Shown here in pieces: positions 47,068 through 56,919 of a stretch of 64,000 nt of DNA (position 1 is the first letter of the stretch; each line of letters opens with the position of its first letter). Made by a program: the position numbers and the translations under genes. The notes under the pieces were generated by a model. It had not been told where the DNA came from. It made no database searches and worked only from the letters and a program-made list of their open reading frames with translations. The stretch spans positions 43,659,327 through 43,723,326 of the forward strand of contig CM049308.1 in assembly GCA_026874595.1 (NCBI GenBank), in the 5' to 3' direction. Source of the DNA: Sipunculus nudus. Lineage: Eukaryota; Annelida; Sipuncula; Golfingiida; Sipunculidae.

Positions 47068-47086
<19 letters not shown>
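46540..47086 (-). mobile_element. Penelope-like element, 3' remnant
   Basis: The minus-strand frame from about 47,060 down to 46,844 reads PVAAHFNKSDHSLRGLTCTI, then a basic Glu-containing segment, then HIKGLIKDLAFL. This matches the C-terminal end of the GIY-YIG endonuclease of Penelope-like elements, with the HFN...H pair (His codons at 47,039-47,041 and 47,021-47,023), the downstream Glu and a degraded GLN-type ending. Reverse transcriptase and the GIY-YIG motif itself are absent, cut off at a CA microsatellite (47,071-47,090). The 3' non-coding tail down to 46,540 contains a hammerhead-like motif, as Penelope-like elements often do. A second copy of the tail is at 26,384-26,515. Confidence 0.6.
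46652..46679 (-). ncRNA. Hammerhead-ribozyme-like motif in Penelope tail
   Basis: On the minus strand CTGACGA (46,673-46,679) precedes a stem GCTAC/GTAGC (with a bulged G and loop AGGG) and then GAAA (46,652-46,655). These are the invariant CUGANGA and GAAA boxes in the right order around a stem II. The second copy (26,471-26,500) keeps both boxes although its stem and loop differ. Stem III and the NUH cleavage site are not resolved by eye. Confidence 0.4.
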
Positions 47087-47100
<14 letters not shown>

Positions 47101-47103
47101 TGT

Positions 47104-47340
47104 AATGAACTGCCCAGTAAATCTACAAATACATATATCCCCAGAAGATCTGACTACAAAAGTGTAATGGACTTCTTCCCAAAAGGATCTTTTATTGTTA
47201 TAGCTGTACATGTTTGTCAATTATTGCCCTGTCATCAAATATGAAGTGTATTGGAGAGCTGTTGTTCAGTGTGTGGCTCAAAGGTTATCATTCGCCTGAG
47301 TGTCAGTGGTGACACAACTGATATGAATTAATATACATAT
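47104..47340 (+). repeat. Dispersed repeat R, copy 1
   Basis: AACTGCCCAGTAAATCTACAA, AGAAGATCTGA, ACAAAAGTGTAATGGAC, GTTTGTCAATTATTGCCCTG and ATCATTCGCCT match 53,008-53,185 in order. This copy is interrupted at its 3' side by the LTR element. Confidence 0.85.
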
Positions 47341-48898
47341 TGTTACAAAGTACACACTTATACATATACAAGTCTAGGCGTACACTGATGTCCAGCCGTT
47401 AACTATTAGTTCTGTACGTGTCTCCGGTCTGATTGCGTACTAAGGGACCACCAAGCCCAGCATCTGCTCGATGAGGCTAGCTGATGGCTTCCCCTCGACC
47501 CCTGCTCAATATGCCATATGTATATATATAGAGAGAGATAGTTTTCTGTTAAATTATATTTTTCATTAGCAACCAAGTCGAGTCGGTGTCAAGTGTCAAG
47601 TCGAAGGTGTCAAGTCTCAAGTCTCCAGTAGCCTGCTGTATTAATATATTTTAGTGTATGTGCATGGTGCGAACCTGTACGGCTTTAATATATTGATTAA
47701 AAACATCGTCTTAACGTCTGTCTGGAGTTCGAGTTTTCATGAGAGAACCTGCGAGTCGGCAACCCCTGACAAATTGGTGATCAGAGATGGGATTTCAGAA
47801 GTTCGCCGCTTCACGGACCTCTGCCACTGCCATGGAAAGAATCAAATTAAATGGTCCAGGTTAGTGAACTAGTCATTACAACGTGCTTCCTATGTTCAGA
47901 AGAGAGGAGTTTCAGGAAGTTCACCACTTACCGGACCCTATCAAAACCATATGGAGAAGTTAACAAATAAAAAGAAGACAAAAGGTGCATGTAGATTTGC
48001 GGCTCAATTTGAAGAAAATGAGAAAAGACATGAAAGCAAAATGGACGTTTCAAAATATCAGGTCAACCTTTCTTGCAATCGTGGCTAACAATATTATGTT
48101 TAACTTCATGAACCATTACCTCTGTGATCGACAACCAAAAAAACCCCGCAATATCGGAATAAGATTATTAATGTATTTAAAAAAAATGGAAGGTTCAATG
48201 TGCCTTCAATCCTTGGTGAACTGCGGATAGACAAACTTCAGAAGCACTGCCATCCAGCTGTAGAGACAGGAAACTTAACACCAGGGCCATGCAGAAGGTA
48301 TCAAGAAATGTAGGTTCTTGCAGAAGATCCAAGGCTACAGTGATGAGATCATCGACATGGACATTTTTTAATTTGTGGACTTGTTGTGGGCTATGGACGG
48401 CCAGGTATATTTTGTTTTATGTTATGTGGATATGTAGCGGCATGGGGCAACATCGTACAGATAGATGCCAGTGATGGATCAATTGTATATGTTGGGACGC
48501 CATGTTTGCTCTGCCTGGGGCAGGTATGTTTTGTGCTTCATGTATTTTTTTTTTCTGAATGACCATGTCGATATCTTTATTTTCTACTCTCGTTGCAAGG
48601 CAAGTGTAAGTAGTTTATTTCATTTGTGATTCAGCATTGATTATGTACGTCGAACTTCATATTTATCTATCTTTTTTTTGTTTATATAAGCTTTAAGCTT
48701 CATAATTTTAATAGGGTTTTGTTAAATTATTTCTGGTATACCTTAAATATAAATAATGGATATATAGTTGGTTGTATAGGCTTTTATGGTTCTGATAAAC
48801 TTGAATGTTTTATTGGTTTTGAGCATATTAACAGTTCTTGTAAAAAGAGGGCCTGTATAGTTTTCATGAGAGAACCTGCGAGTCGGCAACCCCTGACA
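47341..48898 (+). mobile_element. Degenerate LTR retrotransposon
   Basis: A probable 5' LTR spans 47,341-47,771, starting TGTTACAAAG and ending CCCCTGACA. Immediately after it comes AATTGGTGATCAGAG, which resembles the primer-binding-site region of Ty3-type elements. The last 41 bases of the LTR recur at 48,858-48,898 (GAGAGAACCTGCGAGTCGGC and flanks) and are followed by ATAT. ATAT also precedes the 5' end, so a 4-bp target duplication is possible. The 1.1 kb between contains short frames with no recognisable gag or pol motif. The rest of the 3' LTR is unrecognisable, which is odd given the perfect match of its tail. Confidence 0.5.
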
Positions 48899-48929
48899 AT
48901 ATATATATATATATATATATTTATCTTAC

Positions 48930-48976
48930 CCGGTTTAACGGCAGTTTAAATATATCTTCCCACAAGGTCCCAGCTA
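48930..48976 (+). repeat. Dispersed repeat R, fragment
   Basis: TTTAACGGCAGTTTAAATAT then CTTCCCACAAG matches the start of the copy at 53,244 (TTAACCGCCCACTAAATC, then ACTTCCCACAAC). It is cut off by the inverted-repeat element beginning at 48,977. Confidence 0.5.
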
Positions 48977-49149
48977 CCCTTAGCAAAAATAGAGCTTGCC
49001 GCACACTGTTGCTGCAAACTTGCTGCAGCTTTGCAGCAACCTTGCAGCAATGTCACAATTTGCCATGCAAATTAGTTTGCGGCAACCTTGCTGCAACCTA
49101 TATATGTTCCCGCAGCCCTTTTCCCGCAGCTTACCCGCAGCCCTTTTCC

Positions 49150-49425
49150 CGCAGCCTTTCCGCACACTTCCCGCAGCCTTTCCGCACACTTCCTGCAGCC
49201 TTTCCGCACACTTCCTGCAGCCTTCTAGCACACTTCCTGCAGCCTTCTAGCACACTTCCTGCAGCCTTCTCGCACACTTCCTGCAGCCTTTCTTGCACAC
49301 TTCCCCCAGCCTCTCACACTTCCCGCAGCCTTCTCGCAGCCTTCTTGCATACCTCCCGCTCACTTCCCGCAGCCTTCTCGCACACTTCCTGCAGCCTTCT
49401 TGCACACTTCCCGCAGCCTTCTTTT
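49150..49425. repeat. 22-bp minisatellite (about 12 copies)
   Basis: Units of the form CGCACACTTCCTGCAGCCTTTC with few changes occupy the left subterminal region of the inverted-repeat element. Confidence 0.9.
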
Positions 49426-49837
49426 AATATGTACTTAATTTTTATTTAAGTGATGTTGTGGCCAGAAATACAATGTTTTTTATATTGCTTTCAATTAAAA
49501 AAAAGAGAAATTTCATGAAGTTTGCAAATGAGATATGTTTACAATATACATTTTATTGAAAACTTCTATTATCCTCCGCCAAGCAGCTGCGACTTCTGAC
49601 ATTTAACTGCAATTTATCAGCATTTTTAAACATAAAACAAAAAAAGGCCACATCAATACTTCATCAAACATGTCCACATGGGGATATGATCACTGTGTAT
49701 GTGAACATACAATTAACTTTATGATGAGAAATATTAGTTTCCTTCTGTCACTTTGCGTGTAGACCACACTGCAGTACAAGTTGTACAGTCAGCGCTGTGA
49801 GTTTCTGGTAATGATCCAAAAATAATATTAATACTAG

Positions 49838-49967
49838 CAAATACCCGTGCTACGCACGGTTTGGGGCGAACACGACAATCCGTATGGTGGTATAGGAAAC
49901 CCACGGAAAATCCGGAAATACGTAAAAAATCACACAAATCGCATTACGCTATTAATATCAAGATCCA
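49838..49967 (+). repeat. Short interspersed element with CCGTGC hairpin
   Basis: ACTAGCAAATACCCGTGCTA begins a hairpin CCGTGC-TAC-GCACGG (49,845-49,859). ACGACAATCCGT, GGAAAAT and ATCGCATTACGCTATTAATA follow. A second copy of the distal part lies at 51,270-51,690, where it is split by a MITE at the TTA of ATTACGC. Confidence 0.6.
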
Positions 49968-50618
49968 TTATATCTATGGTGTCGTGGATAAATATCTTTC
50001 GGAACAGCGTACAGTCGCACACGGTCACCCGAAGCTATAGCCTACATCTGGTCGGGGATTTTGACAAATAGTCCTCTACACATGTACCATATGACATGAG
50101 AAACTGATCCACAGTATTACATATACATACAAAAGAAACCGTCCACGTAAAAGACCTAAGAGGAAAATGCAAAAATACCAGTTTTATTTGTGAAAATAAA
50201 CACGATGGCCATGACTTATACGCAATGAGCATACATACTGAATGAAAGATTTAAGTCTTTAAAATCAAAGAGTATTACATAAAAATTATTGAAATTTAGA
50301 TGGCACATGCATGTAAAAGAAAAAAATGCCAGTAAAAACGTATTAAATATACATTTCACAGGAGTTTTATATTTGTAACAGCAGTAATGAGAAATAATCT
50401 CGATTTCAAAAGCATTTTAAGTCCATTTTATGTGTTTACAACTTTGGTGGTGCCACTCCACACATATACACATCAAACAGTACCAACCACGACGTGAATT
50501 CGGTTTAAATTATCGACATATGTTACATAGTAGGCCTACATGTGTTGGTGAATATTTGTCAAGGACCTTAATCGCACGCAAGGGCCCGGACCTCATGCGA
50601 CCAAGTGGGACTGTATAA

Positions 50619-50922
50619 GACCAAAAATATCAAAGGTATGGTTGTCAGGCACCTCCCGCGTCAAAAATAGGCCTACCCCCCCCCCCCCCCCCCCCTTAAA
50701 AAATTATTTTGTTTTCCATCTTTCAAGAAGATAAAATAATACAATTTTGATCAGATTTCCTTTGTTATGTAGTGCTTTTGCGTGTTTAGCATACAACTCT
50801 GTTATTTTCATGCTTTTCCCTAATCATATGAAATTTTTATCGAAACAGACAAAACAAAGGTATCGCCCGGCCTCACAGTTTGTGAAATATAGTGCCTGAG
50901 AACCATACCCTTTTTTTTTGCC
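50619..50922. mobile_element. Harbinger-type MITE, copy 1
   Basis: The left terminus is GACCAAAAATATCAAAGGTA then TGGTTGTCAGGCAC; the right terminus is GTGCCTGAGAACCATACCC followed by a T-run and GCC. The inverted termini match those of copy 2. A poly-C tract (50,676-50,694) lies inside. No protein is present. Confidence 0.65.
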
Positions 50923-51336
50923 TATCCATTTCCTGCGACCCGGTATATGTGCACTCAAGCATATCAGGTCACGAAGAGGGCTCCTGAAAAACAATTATTT
51001 CCGAGATCCCCCTTTTGTGAAGGGACCGCCGATGTGGATTATTTCGGGCCTGTCACCGCAAAGTGTAAGAAAACCCAGATAGGGCCCCGGAGTAAAACTG
51101 TCCCGCCATCACACAATCTATGGCCATTGTGTCACCGGGCCGAAGACACAAAGAAAAGAGGCGCCCGCGGGGGAGCAATTATTAAAATAATTGATTATGC
51201 AGGTAATACGCAAATATTGCAAATAAAAGGGGGGCGGAATCTCTTCGGACAAACCCAGAGCATATGTATGTCGAAAATCACGACAATCCGTACAGCGGTA
51301 TCAGAGGAGATACGGAAAATCACAAAAATCGCCTTA

Positions 51337-51673
51337 GGCCAAAAAAAATTAAAGGTATGGTTCTCAGGCACCGCCCGCATCAATTTTAAACCCCCGCATC
51401 AAAACTTTTTATTTTGATTTTCAATAAAATTTTCCAATTTTGAGCTGCTGCCGCTCCGAAATTTCTTTCAAGAAGATAAAACCATACAATTTCCTTTGTT
51501 TTGTAGTGCTTTTACTTATTTAGCAAAATAAAACTGTTATTTTCTTGCTTTACCCTTATCATTTGACATTTTTATTGAAACATACCAAAAAATTTAAAAT
51601 AAAAAAAGCGCCCGCCCGCATTGATTTCTGAAAAAAAAGTGCCTGAGAACCATACCTTTTTTTTATTTTGGCC
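51337..51673. mobile_element. Harbinger-type MITE, copy 2, with TTA target duplication
   Basis: Starts GGCCAAAAAAAATTAAAGGT and ends with the inverse, ATTTTGGCC, with GGTATGGTTCTCAGGCAC inverted inside both ends. TTA precedes (51,334-51,336) and follows (51,674-51,676). The related uninterrupted sequence at 49,937-49,967 has a single TTA at this point (49,944-49,946). A 3-bp TWA duplication is typical of PIF/Harbinger elements. It is 337 bp long and non-coding. Confidence 0.75.
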
Positions 51674-51856
51674 TTACGCTATTAATATATAGATTCGGGC
51701 AGCATTAAGCTACAAGATTCATACAAGGGAATAATAAGGTTTTTAAGTTACAAATGCATACACTTTTTTTTTTGTATATTTGAGAGGTAACAACTTCTTT
51801 CAGTGTTTGTGTCACTTGTTGATCTTTCCTTCTGGGGGGTCCGCCATGTTGCCTGT

Positions 51857-51880
51857 CCCGAGACGCCTTCGGGCGACGGG
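51857..51880. other. GC-rich hairpin with TTCG tetraloop
   Basis: CGCC-TTCG-GGCG with outer CCCG/CGGG pairs (51,857-51,880) would fold stably as RNA or DNA. Nothing around it suggests a gene. Confidence 0.4.
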
Positions 51881-51964
51881 TAGACTTGGTCCAAACATAC
51901 TCTTGGCATGAAATAAATTCAACTTATGCAATTTTTTAATTTAAAATACACAAAATACCAGTAA

Positions 51965-52160
51965 GGCCAAAAAAGATATGGTTCTCTTTGCACTTTTATT
52001 TAGAAATTAGTGTGGGTGGGTGGTTTTTTTTATCTTTTTTTTTGTATCTTTCGATAAATATGTCATATGATAAGGGAAAGCATGATAACAACATTATTTT
52101 ATTTTCTTAACAGGTAAAAGCACTAAATAACAAAGGAAAACTGACAGAATTACTGATGAA
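51965..52160. mobile_element. Harbinger-type MITE, copy 3 (truncated, internal part inverted)
   Basis: GGCCAAAAAAGATATGGTTC after TAA resembles the MITE terminus. The interior (TAAAAGCACTAAATAACAAAG) is the reverse complement of the interior of copy 2 (CTTTGTTTTGTAGTGCTTTT). The far terminus is missing. Confidence 0.5.
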
Positions 52161-52513
52161 AAATCACTCTTATTAGTGCTTGGCAGCACTTGCCAATTCT
52201 TGCTGCGGCAGCCCTTGGGGTACAAATATGTAGTTCAAACTTACTGGTGGTAGTAACAAAACACCCTCTCTTTGTCCTCCCATCATGTGATTGTATGTTC
52301 TAATTAATCCAATGAGTCCTCTGAACATGCTGGATCTGTTGAATGTTACTCTTACTTTAGCTATTTGGCACAGATCTTCATATTTTTACAAGAGCTAACA
52401 AAGCACTGTCTTTTCCCAATTTTGCAAAAATGGCTGCCTTTCCCTCCAAAATCAGTTTAGCCAAACAGAGCAGGGTAAGACAAGAAAAAGTAGAGCAAAT
52501 AAAACTGAAAAAG

Positions 52514-52745
52514 GCTGCGGCTAGCCGCAACCCTCCCGCAGCCTTCCTGCCCACAGCATTTAGTCAACTCTATAGGACTGCGGCTAGCCGCAACCCTCCC
52601 GCAGCCTTGCTGCACACAGTATTCGGATACTTCATGGGACTGCGGCTAGCCGCAACCCTTCAGCAGCCTCCCTGCGCACAGTATTCAAATACTCTATAGG
52701 ACTGCGGCTAGCCGCAACCTTCCCGCAACCTTCCAGCACACAATT
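52514..52745. repeat. 62-bp tandem repeat with GCGGCTAGCCGC palindrome (4 copies)
   Basis: CTGCGGCTAGCCGCAACC starts at 52,515, 52,578, 52,640 and 52,702. GCGGCTAGCCGC is a perfect 12-bp palindrome conserved in all four. The array forms the right subterminal region of the 3.9-kb element. Confidence 0.9.
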
Positions 52746-52903
52746 AAGATTTGCTGCACCCTTTCCTGCAGCCTATGGCAGGCAGCGGGAAGCATGCAGC
52801 TAGCTGCAGCCTTCCTGCACACTCTTCTTGCAGCCTATTTTGGTTTCTGCTGCTTTGCAGCACAGTTGCAGCAAAGCAGTGGCAAACTTTTCATTTTGCT
52901 AAG

Positions 52904-53200
<297 letters not shown>

Positions 53201-53229
53201 TATATCTTCCCAAAAGGACGAAGCCATGT

Positions 53230-53445
53230 ATATATTTGTATTAACCGCCCACTAAATCTTAAAATATAACTTCCCACAACCATGTTGCTACACATCTGAC
53301 CACAAAAATGCTTCCAACAAGAATGTTTTATTGTAACAGCTTTATATGTTTGTCATTTATTACCCTGTCATTATAGTTGAACTGCTAATTGTTCTGACGT
53401 TTATTGGAGAGTTGCTAGATGTTCAGACTGTGGCTTAAAAGCCAA
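53230..53445 (+). repeat. Dispersed repeat R, copy 3 (diverged)
   Basis: CGCCCACTAAATCTTAAA, CATCTGACCACAAAAATG, TTTATTGTAACAGCTTTATA and GTTTGTCATTTATTACCCTG follow the order of copy 2. It is a tandem neighbour of copy 2. Confidence 0.75.
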
Positions 53446-54413
53446 AATAGGACAAATTCAGCGTGTTTCAGTGTTTGTGTATGACTAACTATATTTGATC
53501 AAAAACAAGGTTATTTTTATTTAATTTTATAATTAAGGCGCATTCCGAGGAATTTTTGGGTATTGGTGCTCTACCATGAACCGTCCATTTTCGTAAATTC
53601 GGAGGTTCGATGGTGGATCAATGCTTTATTTAACAGACAACATGTAGCAAAACTCAGCACAGCGAGAACGCTGTGTTTTGATGGGGGGGGGGGGGGGGTG
53701 TACATGGTTCCATGAATGGAAAAATTTAGATTAACCATGCAGTCACATGTTACTGCCAAAAGCTTCCCATTCTCTCAACTCCTATCTTGCATCCGGACAT
53801 GTTAACACACTATATATTTTCATTCGTAACTCTTATATTCATTCCTAAAAATGACATTCATTCAGCATAAGTTGCAATCTGTTAAAAACTGTTCACACAC
53901 AAATATGTGACAAGTTACTGTATAAACATATTTTATTACATGTTAAGTTAACATTACGTAAGTGTTACTACCTCAAGTCAAAATTTGGTGAAGTGTGAAA
54001 AATAAATGTATTTCATTATAAATCTATTGGCCCAAGGACCATGACGCCAGATGAATTTTACATAGGATGCATCTACAAATAACTAATTTTATGATCTTGT
54101 CAAAACAATGATGATGATGAATAAAGGAACCTTTAACAATGGGTAGAATTACTTCGAGTACTCCAATCGTATTATTTATATACCGAAAATAGGTCACAGT
54201 GACCTTTTTTTATGTCCAAGGAGGCATTAAAATGATTTGCTTTAACATTAAGAAAGATATTTCAAGACTCAACAGTTAAGATGGTACCCTTTGTGACTTT
54301 CTTTGTTCTCGTAAATAGGGGTTTCCCCTCGACCTCGTATTCACAGAATGTCTGTCCAATCTCTTGTCACGGTGCTTAAATCATGTTTTTCTTCTATAGG
54401 GCACTGACTAAGT
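53446..54413. other. Unassigned stretch
   Basis: AT-rich, with a poly-G tract near 53,683-53,698. No gene or tandem structure is seen. Confidence 0.5.
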
Positions 54414-55960
54414 GATATAATTTGATATTTCCAAATCCATTTACCCAGGACTTTCCTGAAAGTAAAATTATAAGATTCTGCGACGAATGGGTATGTCTGA
54501 CTCTATGGGTACCAGGTTTCAGCTTTCCAAGAAATTTGCTCAGAACCTCTCTGTTTGTACAGTTAGAGGTTTCGAGGTATTATGGTTACGGTTTGTGCCC
54601 TAACAGGTGGACCGCTTCATCTGAATGTCTCAAAAGTAAAAAAAGCGTAAAAATTAGATAAAAAATAAAATTGGCACAACCAATCTCCAGGAAATGATGA
54701 AACTCTCCATGATCAATACGCTTGGAGAAAACAATGGCAATCAATGCCCTTGTTATTCAGATACTGCAACTTTTGTATCAATTTTTTATATATTCCTGAG
54801 GGGCACCTCTGAGCCCCACAGCTTTGACTATTTAGGTTGACGTGACCTTATTGCAGATTTCCAAGGAGATTTTAGAAATCCATGGATGACCATTAAAAAG
54901 ATTCCATGTCCAGCGGTTACGATTTGTGACCTGTTAATGGACTGAGGGACAAAGAGTAATCGCTACGGCAAAGTTGACTTTCAGTCAGCAATGTATATGT
55001 GAATACATGTTCTGCGATATAATATTTTTATCATACCAAAATTATATCGCATCCTTTTCAACCAAAGAGTGTTCTCAAAAGAGCTTTACAATGTACATTT
55101 CATATAAAATGTTCACATAAAAAACATACAGCTGAGTTTCCACATACAAAATATACAAGACTAAATCTTGTGCAACATAAATGTGCTTTCATGATTTAAT
55201 CCTCTTATTCTTCTAAAGATCACCGACTTGGTCATGGTAACATAATTTGATGTTTCCAAAACCATTTACCCAGGACCTTCCTCAATGCAAAATTATAAGA
55301 TTCTAGGACAAATAGATATGTGATTTTTTATCAAAACATGATTACTGCGAGTAGGTAGAATATATTTCACCATGAATTAATTTCAGAGATTTGCCAAGGA
55401 CCTCCCTTTTACAAGTACAGTTTGAAGTTTCTAGGTCAAATGGATACAATTTGTGCATTGTCTGGCTTTCTGGGTGCTAAAAATCATGTTTGCCTTGTCA
55501 CTCACGGAGTATAGGTCATCTTGAAATTTTCATATAAGAAATTTGTCAAGAAACTCCTTGGATGTATAGTTAGAAGTTTTGAGGTATAATGGTTATGGAT
55601 AATGAAAGGCAGGCCGCTTCATCTGAAGATCTCAAAAGTAGCAAAAGTAATGTGTAAAAACTGGCACACCAAGTCTCAAGGAAATGTTGAAACTCTCCAT
55701 AATCAATACGGATTACCAACATGGCAATCAATGGCTTAGTTATTCAGATACTGGAGCTTTTGTATGAAATTTTAATTATTCAAATTTAATTACCAAATGT
55801 ATACAGCACCCTTTTAACCAAGGAGTGCTCAAAAGAGCTATACAATGTACATTTCATATAAAATGTTAACATAAAATATTTACAGCTGAGTTTCCACAAT
55901 AAAATTATAAATCTTGTGCAACATGTGCTTTCCTAATTAAATCATATCTTGGAAGGACTG
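54414..55960. repeat. Tandem duplication of a 0.8-kb segment related to the 338-bp array
   Basis: ATTTCCAAATCCATTTACCC (54,426) and TTTCCAAAACCATTTACCC (55,252), then paired matches at 54,520/55,541, 54,680/55,670 and 55,045/55,800, mark two diverged copies of one segment. Part of each copy (54,660-54,960 and 55,660-55,770) is recognisably a 338-bp array unit, from its CCAGGAAATGATGAAACTCT and GATCAATACG words. A CTTTCAGTCAGCAATG decayed tail follows the first. Confidence 0.75.
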
Positions 55961-56919
55961 TTTGTTTTGCCATTGATTACATTGTTTATCTCTGCTAGGA
56001 TAATAGCAATGGTCCGACTGGGTAAGTTTTTTCTTAATTTCTGAAGCTCCAGGCTTCTTGGCATCTTCTTGTTTTTAATACTGTTTTCCAATGCTTTGAA
56101 GAAACTCTGTTTTCTTCTTTTGGTTCATCTTTTTCTGTTGATCCTTCCTGTACCTGCCTACATATAGCAAGATTAATTTGAATCTGTCAGATATTAATAT
56201 TTCAAACTGCTTGATTAGTGTACAGATGTCTTGAAACCTCTCATAGTCATACATACAGTTAAAATATGATATGTCACTATAAGTTAATCAGGTCTGCAGA
56301 CTATTCAATTGAATTTTGAATTTAAATTCAGATTTCAAAGGGGCTGAAATTTTATAGCGGACATCTTTCACAGATGCCAAGCTTCAGTAAAATTTTACAG
56401 CAACTCCTTGTACAGTGGCTGCATGCTGAGAGCGTGACAGACAGACGGGTAGACAGAAAACCTGTTTTGCATAGCTGGTATGCCTAGGCAGGTCCTTAAT
56501 TAAAGTAAAGGATTTACCTTCGATAAACTTAAGAAGACAATTTGAAATAGGTGCATTATTCAGGTGTCTACTTTGGTGTGCTTAAATAACTAAAAGGATG
56601 TTTTCCCTGCAGAAACCTCGACTTGTTAAATAAACATTAAATATTAACAAATTAAAATTTGATTTCAAATAAAATCAGATTTAAAATTCAATGTGAGCCA
56701 AACTTTGCAAAGCACCATCATAAACACAATTTCAACTTTTTCATATTTAATTTAATAATTAAAATAAAATGCTGTTTAAAAATAAAAATTTTCCATTTTC
56801 AAATGGGCACAAACTATATGTATAAGCAAGTTAAAACAAGCCAATTAGGTATACACTGCTTCCGCACTGGGTAATATACGGAACTTGTGACCTGAAACCA
56901 TTTCATGATGCAATATATA
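55961..56919. other. Unassigned AT-rich stretch
   Basis: A GTGACAGACAGACGGGTAGA tail near 56,433 suggests the end of another dispersed repeat. No gene is seen. Confidence 0.45.

Noticed and set aside
49009-49449. 146-residue Ser/Pro/Ala-rich protein
   Set aside because: It covers the 22-bp GCAGCC minisatellite and has no independent support.
50947-51417. 156-residue plus-strand frame inside the 3.9-kb element
   Set aside because: No recognisable domain; it overlaps the start of a MITE and a short interspersed element, so it is assembled from unrelated repeats.
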